Assembly: GCA_003278255.1 (NCBI GenBank)
Contig: QCFZ01000006.1
Span: forward strand, 1-64,000
Source of the DNA: Prochlorococcus sp. AG-363-O15
Lineage (GTDB): Bacteria > Cyanobacteriota > Cyanobacteriia > PCC-6307 > Cyanobiaceae
Length of the DNA: 64,000 nt
Direction: 5' to 3'
The position numbers and the translations under genes are program-made. The notes under the pieces are model-generated. The model was not told the origin of the DNA. It saw only the letters and a program-made list of their open reading frames with translations, and did no database searches. This document shows, piece by piece, positions 1-12,175 of this stretch; the stretch's first letter is position 1; each line of letters opens with the position of its first letter.

Positions 1-798
1 TTAAATAGTGGTGTCCTTAAACGATTAGTTGCCTATGCAGAAGCAGGTGATTGGTCTGCTGTTCAGTTAAGAAAAGCTGTTGTCAATTCACATCAAAATA
101 AATTAACTCGTTTTCAAGCTATGGAAATGGCAATGGATGCGATTATTCAGGAAGGTCGCTTGTTGGCTGGTGGAGTAGTTGAGTTGCGTGGAAATGGCCA
201 ACTATTGCGTAGAAGTGTTATTCAAAAATGTGGTGGATTTAATGAAAATACAGTTACTGATGATCTTGATTTGAGTTTTCGTTTGCTCACGGAAGGTGCT
301 CTAGTTGGCATCCTTTGGGATCCTCCTGTTCAAGAGGAAGCTGTTACTACATTGCAAGCATTATGGAGACAAAGGCAACGTTGGGCGGAGGGTGGCTTGC
401 AAAGGTTTTTTGACTACTGGCCTTGGCTGATATCTTCTCGTTTAAGTATTTCTCAACGAATCGATCTGACTTGTTTCTTCTTGCTTCAATATGCTCTTCC
501 AGTTATATCTTTTATAGATTTGATAACCACTCTTTTAACAAGAACTCTTCCTTCTTATTGGCCTCTTTCTTTGGTCGCTTTTTCGGTTTCAGGTTTTGCA
601 TATTGGCGAGGATGTCGAAGAATCTCTGAAGGCCCGAAATTGCCTTATCCATCACTAAGTAATTTAGTGTTAGGAATACTTTATCTTGCTCATTGGTTTA
701 TTGTTATTCCTTGGGTGACTATTCGAATGGCGTGTTTGCCTAAGAGTTTAGTTTGGGCCAAGACAAATCATATTGGTAATAATTCAACTTCTTTTTAA
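1..798 (+). CDS. Glycosyltransferase family 2, processive type, C-terminal part (5' end outside window)
   Basis: Frame 1 is open from base 1 through the listed ORF at 121; contains DDLDLSFRL and the QRQRW (QxxRW) motif followed by hydrophobic TM segments. Confidence 0.8.
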   Translation, partial: LNSGVLKRLVAYAEAGDWSAVQLRKAVVNSHQNKLTRFQAMEMAMDAIIQEGRLLAGGVVELRGNGQLLRRSVIQKCGGFNENTVTDDLDLSFRLLTEGALVGILWDPPVQEEAVTTLQALWRQRQRWAEGGLQRFFDYWPWLISSRLSISQRIDLTCFFLLQYALPVISFIDLITTLLTRTLPSYWPLSLVAFSVSGFAYWRGCRRISEGPKLPYPSLSNLVLGILYLAHWFIVIPWVTIRMACLPKSLVWAKTNHIGNNSTSF

Positions 799-801
799 GG
801 T

Positions 802-2559
802 CTAGTCTTCTATTTCTAAAATTGACCCATTAAAAAAATCAGCAAGTTTTTTTATTTTTTCATCAATTCCTTTTACATGATCTGACTTTTCCCCTTCATT
901 TAATTCAGATTTGATTGTTTTTTTTGGATGATTCTGAGAGGAGTTTGATTGCAAACCTGCTTGATTAGAGGCCTGGCTTATATTTGTATGTATTTCAGGT
1001 TTTTGTTTGATTTTGTTGGGAATATTTTTTGAAAAGTTTGTTGAGTCAGATTTATTTGGTTCATTTTGATTTTCAACAATTAATTTTCTTGGACTGCCTA
1101 GCGCTTTAGTGATTGCTTGTTCCAAAAGCATAATACGACTTTGTACCATTCCTATCCAATTTTCACTGACTTGAATTATTGCTTGTTGAGGTGTTAATTG
1201 AACTAATTTTGCTTGCTGAGATAGCAACATTCTGGTTGATGGTAATTCAAGCTGAGCCAGAATTTTCTCCCAAATTTCAGATAAGTTAGTTGTTTCGTGT
1301 TGTTTTTCATGATTCAAATTAATTTCTTGATTTACATTCTCATTGGCTTTTTGTTGAGTAATTTCATTACTTGGTTTGATTGATTGATTTTTTAACTCTT
1401 GAACTAATGGAAGGGATTCTGTGACTTGTTTTGAGTTTATTAATTTAGTTTGAGTAGCAGTTTCTTCTTCCGCTAATAATCCTAATAATAAAACTTCAAT
1501 CCAAAGTCTTGGTTGAGTGCTTTGACGGAGTTGATACTCTGACCCTTTTAGCTTGGATTGCCATTGTAATAATTTTTTTATACCAATTTGGTTAGAAAGA
1601 TCTATTAATTGAACATGGAAATCACTAGAAAAACTAGATAATTCTGGTCTATTTGGTGCTGCATTAAGAACTACTAAATCCCTTAGAATTGATGTTACCC
1701 CTTGAAGAATTGCCATAGGCTCTCGCCCTATATCTACAAGATTTCTGCAACTTTCTAAAATGTCTATTGGATTTGTATTTGTTAGTGCCATGGCGATTGA
1801 TATGAGTTCTTCTTCTGGAACAGCACCTAGTAACTCCCAAACTGATTCTGTTTTGATTGGTGTTGGTAGAAGACTGAGTTGATCTAACATGCTTTCTGCA
1901 TCTCTTAAGCCTCCTTGTGCTTTTTGAGCAATGATTGATAAGGCTTTTGATTCAATTAAAATAGATTCAGAGGAAGCAATAAATTCAAGATGTTTTTCGA
2001 GGATCTTCTGAGGAATTGGTCTGAATTCAAAACGCTGGCATCTACTAAGAATTGTTGGTAATACACGTTGTGGATCTGTAGTAGCTAGCACGAAAACCAC
2101 TCTTGGAGGAGGCTCTTCTAAAGTTTTTAAAAGAGCATTAAATGCTGCTGTAGAAAGCATGTGACATTCATCTATTACATAAACTTTCCAACGAGCTTGA
2201 ACAGGAGCGAAACGAGACCTCTCAATTAGTTCGCGAATGTTATCTACTCCTGTATTTGATGCTGCATCAATTTCGATTACATCTAATGATGTACCTGTAG
2301 AAATTGATTTACAAATTTCACAAATACCACATGGTTCTTGAGTAGGCGTGTTGCTTTTTAAGCAATTGAGGGATCGAGCAAGGATTCTCGCACTAGAAGT
2401 TTTGCCGGTTCCTCTTGGCCCGCTGAAAAGATATGCCGGTGCAATTCGCTTTGTAATTAAGGCTTGTTTTAATGTCGCAACGATAGGTCCCTGACCAACG
2501 AGGTCATCAAAGCGTTCTGGACGATATTTGTGATGCAGTGGCTGATAGGCCTGACTCAT
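802..2559 (-). CDS. dnaX: DNA polymerase III subunit gamma/tau
   Basis: YRPERFDDLVGQ, Walker A GPRGTGKTSSARILA, DECHMLS, SRCQRFEFR. Confidence 0.97.
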   Translation of the reverse strand: MSQAYQPLHHKYRPERFDDLVGQGPIVATLKQALITKRIAPAYLFSGPRGTGKTSSARILARSLNCLKSNTPTQEPCGICEICKSISTGTSLDVIEIDAASNTGVDNIRELIERSRFAPVQARWKVYVIDECHMLSTAAFNALLKTLEEPPPRVVFVLATTDPQRVLPTILSRCQRFEFRPIPQKILEKHLEFIASSESILIESKALSIIAQKAQGGLRDAESMLDQLSLLPTPIKTESVWELLGAVPEEELISIAMALTNTNPIDILESCRNLVDIGREPMAILQGVTSILRDLVVLNAAPNRPELSSFSSDFHVQLIDLSNQIGIKKLLQWQSKLKGSEYQLRQSTQPRLWIEVLLLGLLAEEETATQTKLINSKQVTESLPLVQELKNQSIKPSNEITQQKANENVNQEINLNHEKQHETTNLSEIWEKILAQLELPSTRMLLSQQAKLVQLTPQQAIIQVSENWIGMVQSRIMLLEQAITKALGSPRKLIVENQNEPNKSDSTNFSKNIPNKIKQKPEIHTNISQASNQAGLQSNSSQNHPKKTIKSELNEGEKSDHVKGIDEKIKKLADFFNGSILEIED

Positions 2560-2585
2560 TCACAGCTTGCGGGATTAAAGGATAC

Positions 2586-3263
2586 TCAATTTTGAGTTTT
2601 TATTTTACTAATCATCGCAGTAATGCGCGCTTCTAGTTCGTCTAATGAGTTTAATTCATCTGCAATGGTTTGACCTTTTTTTATTAGCTGTCTTTTGAAT
2701 GGATGCTTACGTCTTTTTATATGTGCTTCTGATTCAGTTTTCATAAGGCTTTCGATTTCGTCCAGTGTTGATTCAAGAGTGTGGATCAAGTGCCTTTTTA
2801 TTTGCTTGATTCTTCTTAAAATCCCAATGGTGCTTGAACCGATCTTTTCCTCTTTAAGACCTTCTTTAAGAATAATATTTAAACCTGAAAGTAGATCCTT
2901 GGGAAGTAAACTGCTGATTAAAGTTATCCCAAAGGTTGCTTGATCAAAGAGATTTTCTATTTGAAAACTTTGATGCCTACCTGTTTTACACCAATTAGCA
3001 AAATGTTCACAATTATTAAAAAGTAGATTGTAACGCTGCTCCCCAATTCTACTGATTGCTCTTTGAAGAGTGATTCTTCGAGGGCATGCATCTTTGTGGG
3101 AAATTATTTTTACTTGTTCCCCTGCTTTAAACTCCTCAAGACTGCTTCTAATAATTTCTTGACCTTCGAGATAGTGAGCAATTGTTCCATCACCTAAATC
3201 AATACCATGATGTTGAAAAAGACCATGCCTTCTATTTACTTCAATATGGTCTGCTGCGACCAT
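2586..3263 (-). CDS. LRAT/NC-domain (NlpC/P60 superfamily) protein
   Basis: HHGIDLGDGTIAHY and NNCEHFANWC motifs typical of LRAT-like domains. Confidence 0.75.
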   Translation of the reverse strand: MVAADHIEVNRRHGLFQHHGIDLGDGTIAHYLEGQEIIRSSLEEFKAGEQVKIISHKDACPRRITLQRAISRIGEQRYNLLFNNCEHFANWCKTGRHQSFQIENLFDQATFGITLISSLLPKDLLSGLNIILKEGLKEEKIGSSTIGILRRIKQIKRHLIHTLESTLDEIESLMKTESEAHIKRRKHPFKRQLIKKGQTIADELNSLDELEARITAMISKIKTQN

Positions 3264-3265
3264 TT

Positions 3266-4624
3266 CTAGGCTGATTCTTTTTGTTGTACTTCGCTTTTTG
3301 TTGCTGGTAATGGAAGAATCTTCCCACCAGTATGTGCATCTACCATGTCCCTAGTTATAGTAAAAGTTTTTACATCTTTTTGGGAAGGTAAATCATACAT
3401 CAGATCAAGCATTAATTCTTCTACAATGCCTCTTAAGGCTCGAGCTCCAGTTTTACGACGATAAGCTTCTTGAGCAATTGCTTCGACTGCATTTGTTTCA
3501 AAATCTAGTTCCACATTATCCATACTTAAAAGTGTACGAAATTGCTTTACCAGAGCATCTCTTGGTTCGGTGAGTATAGATTCGAGTGCATGTGCATCTA
3601 ATGGTTCTAATACTGCACTGACAGGCATTCTTCCAATGAATTCTGGTATTAGTCCGTAGCGGACTAAATCATCGGGTTCCAGTTGAAGCAATACTTGGTT
3701 GGCTTTTAAATCACGAGTACGACTTCTTCCACGATTATCAGTTCCTACAAAGCCTATTGAATTTCGTCCAAGTCTTTTTTGAACTACATCATCAAGGCCT
3801 ACAAAGGCACCACCACAAATAAAGAGTATTTGGCTTGTATCTATTTGAATGCAATCATGATAAGGATGTTTTCTTCCACCTTGAGGAGGAACATTTGCCA
3901 CAGTCCCCTCTAACATTTTCAATAATGCCTGTTGAACTCCTTCACCTGAAACATCCCTAGTTATCGAGGGATTTTCACTTTTTCTAGCTATTTTGTCAAT
4001 TTCATCAATATAGATAATTCCTCTTTGAGCCAGGTCAACATCCATATCAGCTTTTTGAAGAAGTCTTAAAAGGATGTTTTCAACATCTTCACCTACGTAA
4101 CCTGCTTCAGTAAGGGTTGTTGCATCAGCAACTGCAAAAGGCACGTCTAATAGTTCTGCCAGTGTTTGAGCGAGAAGTGTTTTTCCACATCCTGTTGGAC
4201 CTATTAGAAGAATATTTGATTTGTGTAGTTTGGTGCTTGAACGATCTATTTCACCATTCCCGTCTCCTTGCCAAGCGAGTCGTTTGTAATGGTTATAAAC
4301 TGCCACAGAAAGAACTTTTTTAGCTGCTTCTTGACCTACAACTTGCTGGTCTAGGAAGTTCTTGATTTCTAATGGTTTAGGAATAGAAGCCAGTGTGGGA
4401 GCGGGTTTACTAGTACTTTTAGTGGTGACAGAAGTTTTGCGATTAGGTTCAGTGTTTTGACGTGCATTGCCTTGGTTATCTATTAACTCTTCATCCAAAA
4501 TCTCATTGCAGAGATCAATGCATTCATCACATATGTAGACCCCTGGACCTGCGATTAATTTTCGCACTTGATCTTGAGATTTCCCGCAAAAGGAGCACTT
4601 CAGATGGGCGTCAAACTTTGCCAT
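3266..4624 (-). CDS. clpX: ATP-dependent Clp protease ATP-binding subunit ClpX
   Basis: N-terminal zinc finger [11 protein letters not shown]...CDECIDLC; Walker [16 protein letters not shown] loop region. Confidence 0.98.
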   Translation of the reverse strand: MAKFDAHLKCSFCGKSQDQVRKLIAGPGVYICDECIDLCNEILDEELIDNQGNARQNTEPNRKTSVTTKSTSKPAPTLASIPKPLEIKNFLDQQVVGQEAAKKVLSVAVYNHYKRLAWQGDGNGEIDRSSTKLHKSNILLIGPTGCGKTLLAQTLAELLDVPFAVADATTLTEAGYVGEDVENILLRLLQKADMDVDLAQRGIIYIDEIDKIARKSENPSITRDVSGEGVQQALLKMLEGTVANVPPQGGRKHPYHDCIQIDTSQILFICGGAFVGLDDVVQKRLGRNSIGFVGTDNRGRSRTRDLKANQVLLQLEPDDLVRYGLIPEFIGRMPVSAVLEPLDAHALESILTEPRDALVKQFRTLLSMDNVELDFETNAVEAIAQEAYRRKTGARALRGIVEELMLDLMYDLPSQKDVKTFTITRDMVDAHTGGKILPLPATKSEVQQKESA

Positions 4625-4737
4625 CGGGCGCTGAATAGATCAATGTGAACACAGGATCTGACTCATGCTGGTCAGCCTGAACTCATAGGATCGTCGCGAA
4701 TGGCGATTTCGTCAGCCTTCCTTAACGATCTTCTGTT

Positions 4738-5415
4738 CTAGAAGCTGGTCAACACTTTGTCGATCAGGCCGTATTCAACCGCTTCTTTGGGCGAAAGGAA
4801 GTGGTCTCGGTCTGTATCTTCCGCAATTTTTTCTATAGGTTGCCCGGTATGCATTGATAGCAGGCCGTTCAGGGTTTCTTTAAGAAAAAGAATTTCTTTT
4901 GCTTGTATTTCAATTTCAACAGCTTGTCCTTGGGCTCCCCCTAGAGGTTGGTGAATCATGATTCTTGAATTGGGTAGAGCGAGTCGTTTGCCTTTTGATC
5001 CTCCCGTCAGTAAAAAAGCTCCCATGCTTGCAGCTAGTCCATAGCAAATGGTTACAACATCAGGAGTGATTTGCTGCATAGTGTCGTAGATGGCTAATCC
5101 AGCTGTTACAGATCCGCCTGGAGAATTGATATAAATCTGGATGTCTTTTTCTGGGTCTTCTGCTTCCAGAAAAAGCATTTGAGCAACTAATGCATCTGCA
5201 ACTTGATCATTTACATCGGTGCCAAGAAAAATTATTCGTTCTCTAAGTAGGCGGGAGTAGATGTCAAAAGCTCTATCTCCTCGCCCAGACTGTTCAATCA
5301 CAGTGGGTATCACACCATTAGCAGAAATGGGATAGCTACCTTTCCAGTGGTTTTGGATTGGATGGTTTCTCAAGGCGTTGGCCACGCGAAAAGCTCTAGA
5401 GGAAAAGGAAATCAA
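4738..5415 (-). CDS. clpP: ATP-dependent Clp protease proteolytic subunit
   Basis: [12 protein letters not shown] (catalytic Ser) and [14 protein letters not shown] (catalytic His); true start may be the internal GTG before IPTVIEQ. Confidence 0.97.
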   Translation of the reverse strand: MISFSSRAFRVANALRNHPIQNHWKGSYPISANGVIPTVIEQSGRGDRAFDIYSRLLRERIIFLGTDVNDQVADALVAQMLFLEAEDPEKDIQIYINSPGGSVTAGLAIYDTMQQITPDVVTICYGLAASMGAFLLTGGSKGKRLALPNSRIMIHQPLGGAQGQAVEIEIQAKEILFLKETLNGLLSMHTGQPIEKIAEDTDRDHFLSPKEAVEYGLIDKVLTSF

Positions 5416-5429
5416 GATAAGTACTGAAT

Positions 5430-6845
5430 TTAAGTCTTTTGATCATTTTTTGTGGATTCTTCTTTTTCTAGCTTACTTTTTGTGGCTTTTATTTTCGAAG
5501 ACTTTGTGTGTTCAGACTTGTCTTTATTTATAGGTTTTTCTCTAAGACTATTGTTATCTGTTAGCCATTGAATAAGTTTTTCCTGCAATAAATCTTCTGC
5601 GATTATATTCCTTAACTTTTCTTTATCGATATTTTTCTCTCCTGAGAGTTCTTGGCTAACTTCTTTGAATTTTACTTCTATTATTTTATCATCAATTGCA
5701 ATATCTTGCTCTTTTGCCAGGGCTGAAAGAGCAAGTTTGCGTAGAAGATTTTGTTTTGCTTCTTCTCGAGATGATTCCAGTAAAGACTTTACTAATTTAG
5801 GAGTGAACATTGATTTCACATCCATGCCTTGTTGAGCAAACTTATTTGCAGTTTGCTCAACCAAATTTTGCGCTTCTTGATCTATTAATGTTTTAGGTAA
5901 ATCGACAACTAGTTGTTCTACTAAAACATTTATTAATGCTTCTTGACGATTATTCAAAGATTTTCGCTCTGCATCACTTTTTAGTCTCTTCTCGAGCTCT
6001 TCACGTAATTCTTTCATGGTTTTTTTATCACTTGCTTGTTGAGCAAAAGAATCGTCTAGCTTTGGAAGCTCTCTTGATTTAAGATCAATTAGCTTTACAT
6101 TGAAGTTTGCTTCTCTTCCTCTTGCATCTTCTTTAGAATAATCTTCTGGGAAGGTACATGTAATTGTTTTTTTATCATTTAATGACATGCCTAAAATGCC
6201 TTCTATAAAACCCGGAATCATTTGACCTTGTTCTAATTCCACATCCATTGACTCTGAACTTCCTCCATCAATTTCACTCCCGTCATCGGAAAAAGTCCCT
6301 ATGAAACTTATCACTGCGATATCACCTAAATCAGCGGATCGATTTTCAACTGGCACTAAAGTGGCAAGTTGTTTTCTGGATTGATCTATTAACTCATCTA
6401 TTTGTGATGGCTCAAAGGTAAATGGTTCAAATTCTGCTTCTAAATCTTTGCTTTTTTTAAGTTTTGGAATTGGTGCAATATCTGTTTCTAATTGTAGTGA
6501 TAGTGATTCGGTTGTTTGGAATTTTCCTAATAGGGCTTCGAATCCTTCTCTTAATTCGGGAGCACAAAGTGGTTCTAGGGATTCTTGATCAATAGCTTCT
6601 CTCCACACAACATCGATCAGGGTCTCAAGCGCGGTTGCTTTAATCTGAGCTGTGCCAATTTGTTGAAGGATGACTGCCTTGGGAACTTTCCCTTTACGAA
6701 AACCAGGCAGTTTTATCGAACGGCTTAATCGCGAGAGTGCTTCTTCGTAACTTGCCTTGCATCGTTCTGCGGGGACTTCTAACTCCAGTCGAATGCGACT
6801 GTTAGGAAGGTTCTCGGTGGTTACTTTCAATTCGACGGGACTCAT
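5430..6845 (-). CDS. tig: Trigger factor; start set at internal ATG ([17 protein letters not shown])
   Basis: [14 protein letters not shown] signature; position directly upstream of clpP-clpX. Confidence 0.95.
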   Translation of the reverse strand: MSPVELKVTTENLPNSRIRLELEVPAERCKASYEEALSRLSRSIKLPGFRKGKVPKAVILQQIGTAQIKATALETLIDVVWREAIDQESLEPLCAPELREGFEALLGKFQTTESLSLQLETDIAPIPKLKKSKDLEAEFEPFTFEPSQIDELIDQSRKQLATLVPVENRSADLGDIAVISFIGTFSDDGSEIDGGSSESMDVELEQGQMIPGFIEGILGMSLNDKKTITCTFPEDYSKEDARGREANFNVKLIDLKSRELPKLDDSFAQQASDKKTMKELREELEKRLKSDAERKSLNNRQEALINVLVEQLVVDLPKTLIDQEAQNLVEQTANKFAQQGMDVKSMFTPKLVKSLLESSREEAKQNLLRKLALSALAKEQDIAIDDKIIEVKFKEVSQELSGEKNIDKEKLRNIIAEDLLQEKLIQWLTDNNSLREKPINKDKSEHTKSSKIKATKSKLEKEESTKNDQKT

Positions 6846-7032
6846 TAATGGGGGTATGCAAGCAGCCCAACACATTAAGAAAGCGGCTGTCAAACTCTGG
6901 CCGCGTATTGTGGCTGTAAGTGTTGACTTTAATAACCCTTTCAAGGTTTACAGCAGTTGGGTTTAATTCTTGAAAGAGATTCACCCTCTGGTCATTGTCT
7001 ATGCCTGATCATTTCGTTACCTCTCAAAATCG

Positions 7033-8049
7033 TTGTTCTCAGATAGACCACTAACAGTTGCAGTTCTTGGGGCCACTGGTGCAGTAGGCCATGAACTTTT
7101 AAAGCTCTTAGAGGAGAGAGCTTTCCCGATAGCTGAGCTTCGCCTTTTAGCTTCAGCTCGATCTGCAGGGACTGGTCAAGTTTTCAAAGGTGAAACACTT
7201 CAAGTTCAAGAGGTAAATGAATCCACTTTGAAGGGGGTGGATCTTGTGTTGGCTTCAGCTGGAGGCTCTGTATCACGTCAATGGCGTCAAGAAATTTATT
7301 CTGCTGGCGCTGTAATGATTGACAATTCAAGTGCTTTTCGTATGGACCCAGAGGTGCCTTTGGTGGTACCGGAAGTCAATCCAGAATCTGTTGAATTGCA
7401 TAAGGGTTTAATAGCAAATCCAAATTGCACGACAATTTTATTGGTACTTGCTTTAGCGCCTTTAGCTGCCAAGACTTCCATTGCAAGAGTTGTTGTATCT
7501 ACATATCAGTCGGCAAGTGGCGCAGGGGCTAGAGCAATGAATGAACTCAAAACGCTTAGTCAAGAAGTCTTAGAAGGTAAAAATCCTTCTAGTCAGGTTC
7601 TTCCTTATTCTTTAGCTTTTAATTTATTTCTACATAATTCCCCTATTCAAAATAATGGTTATTGCGAGGAGGAAATGAAAATGGTTAATGAAACACGCAA
7701 AATATTGTCACTTCCTGATTTACCTTTAACAGCAACATGTGTTCGAGTGCCAGTGTTCAGAGCTCATTCTGAAGCTGTAAATATTGAATTTACTAGTCCT
7801 TTTCCAGTTAAGGAAGCACGTGAAATTTTGTTTAAGGCATCAGGCATTGAATTAATAGAAGATTTTGAATCTAATCGTTTTCCAATGCCCACAGATGTTA
7901 TGGGTCGTGATCCAATTGCTATAGGTCGAATTAGACAAGATATTAGTAATCCAAAAGCACTTGAGTTATGGCTTTGTGGAGATCAAATTCGCAAAGGTGC
8001 AGCACTAAATGCCATTCAAATTGCTGAATTATTACTTCCTAAATCATGA
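7033..8049 (+). CDS. asd: Aspartate-semialdehyde dehydrogenase
   Basis: [18 protein letters not shown] (catalytic Cys); 4-nt overlap with dapA. Confidence 0.96.
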   Translation: MFSDRPLTVAVLGATGAVGHELLKLLEERAFPIAELRLLASARSAGTGQVFKGETLQVQEVNESTLKGVDLVLASAGGSVSRQWRQEIYSAGAVMIDNSSAFRMDPEVPLVVPEVNPESVELHKGLIANPNCTTILLVLALAPLAAKTSIARVVVSTYQSASGAGARAMNELKTLSQEVLEGKNPSSQVLPYSLAFNLFLHNSPIQNNGYCEEEMKMVNETRKILSLPDLPLTATCVRVPVFRAHSEAVNIEFTSPFPVKEAREILFKASGIELIEDFESNRFPMPTDVMGRDPIAIGRIRQDISNPKALELWLCGDQIRKGAALNAIQIAELLLPKS

Positions 8050-8954
8050 GTTCTTTAGCTGTTTTGTCACCTACACCTTTTGGTCGTTTGCTCACTGCGA
8101 TGGTGACTCCTTTTGACGAAGAAGGACAAGTCGATTTGGCCTTAGCTGGTCGTTTAGCGCGTCATCTTGTAGATGAAGGGTCCGATGGGATTGTTGTATG
8201 CGGTACGACAGGAGAATCTCCAACTTTGAGCTGGCAGGAGCAACATAAGTTGATAGAGACCGTAAGAAAGGCTGTTGGGCCAGCAGTTAAGGTTTTAGCG
8301 GGTACTGGTAGTAACAGCACCTCAGAAGCAGTAGATGCGACGCGAGAAGCTGCTCTAGCTGGTGTTGATGGAGCCTTGATTGTCGTCCCTTATTACAACA
8401 AACCACCACAAGCTGGTCTTGAAGCTCATTTTCGGACTGTTGCTTCTTGTGCTCCAGATTTACCTTTAATGCTTTACAACATTCCTGGAAGAACAGGATG
8501 TTCTCTTTTGCCAGCTACGGTGTCGCGTTTAATGGAATGCTCGAATATTGTCAGTTTTAAAGCTGCCAGTGGAACGACTGAAGAAGTGACTCAGTTAAGA
8601 ATGGAATGTGGTCCTCGATTGGCTGTTTATAGCGGAGATGATGGTTTGCTGTTACCGATGTTGTCAGTAGGAGCTGTTGGGGTAGTTAGCGTGGCCAGTC
8701 ATTTAGTTGGTCGTAGATTAAAAGCGATGATTGATGCTTATCTCACTGGTCAGACTGCAGTTGCATTGGCATATCACGAGCAACTACAGCCATTGTTTAA
8801 AGCACTTTTTGCAACTACTAATCCGATACCTATCAAAGCAGCTCTTGAAATCACTGGTTGGCCTGTTGGACCTCCACGCAGCCCTTTACTTCCACTTAAT
8901 AATGCAATGAAAGATCAACTCTCCCAAATTCTCTCTGCCTTGCGTCAAACCTGA
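8046..8954 (+). CDS. dapA: 4-hydroxy-tetrahydrodipicolinate synthase
   Basis: [32 protein letters not shown]. Confidence 0.97.
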   Translation: MSSLAVLSPTPFGRLLTAMVTPFDEEGQVDLALAGRLARHLVDEGSDGIVVCGTTGESPTLSWQEQHKLIETVRKAVGPAVKVLAGTGSNSTSEAVDATREAALAGVDGALIVVPYYNKPPQAGLEAHFRTVASCAPDLPLMLYNIPGRTGCSLLPATVSRLMECSNIVSFKAASGTTEEVTQLRMECGPRLAVYSGDDGLLLPMLSVGAVGVVSVASHLVGRRLKAMIDAYLTGQTAVALAYHEQLQPLFKALFATTNPIPIKAALEITGWPVGPPRSPLLPLNNAMKDQLSQILSALRQT

Positions 8955-9039
8955 CGCCACGGCTCTTTTCGGAGTGGCTTTTGCGTTTTAAGGACGCATT
9001 CTCATCTCATTAGTTAGCTTTTCTTATACCATTTTTTCC

Positions 9040-11028
9040 ATGACGACTAGTTCAATCAACTCAACCAATTCCAGGGTTAGTTCAACAACTAATAGCAAGA
9101 CTAAACAGCCTTGTTTGCGTGTCATTCCTCTTGGTGGCTTGCATGAAATTGGTAAAAACACATGTGTTTTTGAATATGGTAATGACTTAATGCTTGTTGA
9201 TGCTGGCCTAGCGTTTCCCAGTGATGGCATGCATGGCGTAAATGTTGTGATGCCAGATACGAGTTATCTGCGTGAGAATCAACAGCGAATACGAGGCATG
9301 ATTGTTACTCACGGTCATGAAGATCATATTGGTGGCATCCCTCATCATTTAAAGCACTTCAATATTCCAATTATTTATGGCCCTCGATTGGCTATGTCTA
9401 TGCTCCAGGGGAAAATGGAAGAGGCTGGTGTTACTGATCGCACAACAATTCAAACAGTTGGCCCCAGAGATGTTGTAAAAGTTGGCCAACATTTTTCGGT
9501 AGAATTTATAAGAAATACGCACTCGATGGCAGATAGCTTTTCCTTGGCAATAAAAACACCAGTTGGAACAATAATTTTTACTGGTGACTTTAAATTTGAT
9601 CACACTCCAGTAGATGGGGAAAATTTTGATCTAGCACGCTTGGCTTATCATGGCGAGCAAGGTGTTTTGTGTTTATTTAGTGATTCAACTAATGCAGAGG
9701 TTCCAGGTTTTTGCCCCCCTGAGCGATCAGTTTTCCCTGCTTTGGATCGTCATATTTCGCAGGCTGATGGACGAGTGATAATTACTACATTTGCTAGTTC
9801 AATTCATAGAGTTTCTATGATATTGGAATTAGCGCTTAAAAATGGCCGAAAGGTTGGTTTGCTCGGTAGATCAATGCTTAATGTAATAGCTAAAGCACGT
9901 GAACTGGGTTATATGCGTGCCCCTGATGATTTATTTGTCCCTATTAAACAAATTCGTGATTTACCCGATCGAGAGACTCTTTTGTTGATGACTGGAAGCC
10001 AAGGTGAACCTCTGGCTGCATTAAGTCGTATTTCAAGAGGTGATCATCAACATGTACAAGTAAAAACTAGTGACACAATAATATTTTCTGCTAGCCCAAT
10101 CCCTGGAAACACTATTTCAGTTGTCAATACAATTGATAGATTAATGATGCTTGGGGCAAAAGTTGTATATGGTAAAAGCGAAGGTATTCATGTTTCTGGT
10201 CACGGGTTTCAAGAAGATCAAAAGTTGATGCTTGCTTTAACAAAACCTAAGTTTTTTGTGCCCGTTCATGGTGAACATCGAATGCTTGTTTGCCATAGCA
10301 AAAGTGCTCAATCAATGGGAGTGCCAGAAGACAATATTTTAATAATTGATAATGGAGATGTCGTTGAATTGAGTCAAAATTCAATTACTAAGTCTGATCC
10401 TGTTAAAGCAGGGATTGAATTGCTTGATGCTTCACGAAATGGGATTGTTGATGCACGTGTTTTGAAAGAACGTCAACAATTAGCAGAAGATGGTGTTGTT
10501 ACTGTTCTAGCGGCTATTAGTACAGATGGTGTGATGGTTGCTCCACCTCGAGTCAATTTGCGTGGTGTAGTGACAACGGTAGATGCAAAGAAAATGTCTC
10601 TGTGGACTGAGCGAGAGATTAGTTGGGTCTTAGAGAATCGTTGGAAACAATTAACTCGTCAAACTGGTGGTAAAACTCTGGAAGTGGATTGGATGGGAGT
10701 ACAACGAGAAGTTGAAGTGGGTATTGCTCGTCGTATGCGAAGAGAATTGCAAGTAGAGCCTTTGATTCTTTGCTTAGTTCAACCCGCGCCAGGAGGCACT
10801 CCTGCTTATCAACCAAGAGAAGAAGTATTGCCAACTAATCGTTCAACACCAATCAGCGAAGATAAATCTCGTGTTAATCAAAGTAAGACACCACCTGCTG
10901 CCTCAAAAGTTTCTAGTTCTGACTCTGCAAACCAAACAGTGATCAGAGGAGTTGATTCTGATAAGACAGAGTCCAAGGCAGAAATGCCTGCAGGTAGGAC
11001 TAGACGTCGAAGATCTGCCGTGATGTAG
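9040..11028 (+). CDS. rnj: Ribonuclease J (metallo-beta-lactamase/beta-CASP)
   Basis: VIPLGGLHEIGKN, THGHEDHIGG, VPVHGEHRML. Confidence 0.95.
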   Translation: MTTSSINSTNSRVSSTTNSKTKQPCLRVIPLGGLHEIGKNTCVFEYGNDLMLVDAGLAFPSDGMHGVNVVMPDTSYLRENQQRIRGMIVTHGHEDHIGGIPHHLKHFNIPIIYGPRLAMSMLQGKMEEAGVTDRTTIQTVGPRDVVKVGQHFSVEFIRNTHSMADSFSLAIKTPVGTIIFTGDFKFDHTPVDGENFDLARLAYHGEQGVLCLFSDSTNAEVPGFCPPERSVFPALDRHISQADGRVIITTFASSIHRVSMILELALKNGRKVGLLGRSMLNVIAKARELGYMRAPDDLFVPIKQIRDLPDRETLLLMTGSQGEPLAALSRISRGDHQHVQVKTSDTIIFSASPIPGNTISVVNTIDRLMMLGAKVVYGKSEGIHVSGHGFQEDQKLMLALTKPKFFVPVHGEHRMLVCHSKSAQSMGVPEDNILIIDNGDVVELSQNSITKSDPVKAGIELLDASRNGIVDARVLKERQQLAEDGVVTVLAAISTDGVMVAPPRVNLRGVVTTVDAKKMSLWTEREISWVLENRWKQLTRQTGGKTLEVDWMGVQREVEVGIARRMRRELQVEPLILCLVQPAPGGTPAYQPREEVLPTNRSTPISEDKSRVNQSKTPPAASKVSSSDSANQTVIRGVDSDKTESKAEMPAGRTRRRRSAVM

Positions 11029-11074
11029 ATAAATAGGAAAATAGGAATCATCTTTTCTTCTTATCAATAGATAA

Positions 11075-12109
11075 TTAGCTGGGTGATTCCAACCTTACAA
11101 ATTCCTTCTCCCAATTAATTCTCCATCCTTGTGGTAAATGAATGCATCCTGGGGGATTCTTTGACTCAAGTTTGACGCTGATTTCATCTAAAAGAGTTGT
11201 AGATAAATTAGGGGCAGATTCTTTTTCTAGCCAAGCAGCCAAAAGAGTTGAGCGAGCTGATCTTGGCAGCTTTGCAAGATTTTTACGACATAAACCTTCT
11301 TTATTATTTATTGCTGCAATTGCTAATAATCCTATTGCCTGTTGATCTTTTTTGTAATTACCTAACCTTTCTGAAAGAGAAGCCATTCTAAGACTACACC
11401 CAGGATGTAGTGATTCAAGTACAGGAATAACTTGTTTCCGTATACGATTACGACTCAACCTTATATTTTTATTGGAAGGGTCAATCCAAACAGGTAATTC
11501 TAAATCTTTGCATATTTGACTAGTTTCGTTTCTGGTAAAGGTCAGAATTGGCCTAACTAATTCTATATTTTTATTGAGTGCCCTCTTTTCTTTTAAGCTA
11601 CTTAAGCCAGCCAGATCACTTCCTCTTGCAAGATTCAATAACAGAGTTTCTGCTTTGTCACTAGCTGTGTGGCCAGTTAATACATGCTGGCAGGGTAGTT
11701 GTATGTTTGAGGCTGTTATCAAGGCTGCTTTTTGTGCAAGACATTCATAACGCCAATTTCTTGCATTAGCTTCATCTTTGGTTTCTATTTTTTTAGCTTT
11801 ATCTGAAAGAAACTCAAGACGATGTTGTTTACACCATTCAGCCAGTTCTATTTTTATTTTTTGCGAATGTTTATGCCAGCCATGATCGCCATGCCATATG
11901 TTCAGTTTCCATTTGTGGAGTCTCTTGAGATCCAAAAGTAATCTTGTCATCACCATTGAGTCTTGACCTCCTGACACAGCTAATAAAAGCGAAGCATTTT
12001 TGGGCAAAAGCAATGGATTGGCTTGCAGTTTCCGATGGAGCCTTTCATGCCATGGACTCCAAGATTTTGGTCGCAAGGTGGATGAGTCCATAGAGCGAAG
12101 ATTATCCAC
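11075..12109 (-). CDS. tilS: tRNA(Ile)-lysidine synthase
   Basis: PP-loop SGGQDSM, HGDHGW, TGHTASDKAET. Confidence 0.93.
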   Translation of the reverse strand: MDNLRSMDSSTLRPKSWSPWHERLHRKLQANPLLLPKNASLLLAVSGGQDSMVMTRLLLDLKRLHKWKLNIWHGDHGWHKHSQKIKIELAEWCKQHRLEFLSDKAKKIETKDEANARNWRYECLAQKAALITASNIQLPCQHVLTGHTASDKAETLLLNLARGSDLAGLSSLKEKRALNKNIELVRPILTFTRNETSQICKDLELPVWIDPSNKNIRLSRNRIRKQVIPVLESLHPGCSLRMASLSERLGNYKKDQQAIGLLAIAAINNKEGLCRKNLAKLPRSARSTLLAAWLEKESAPNLSTTLLDEISVKLESKNPPGCIHLPQGWRINWEKEFVRLESPS

Positions 12110-12175
12110 CTAATACAAGGTTGTTAATTTTGTGCTGTGATTAGTGGGACAATCTGAATATTCGTTGCTGTTTAG

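Noticed and set aside
6846-6944. N-terminal extension of the trigger-factor ORF
   Set aside because: Tig homology starts at [11 protein letters not shown]; the 33 upstream residues look like translated 5' UTR.
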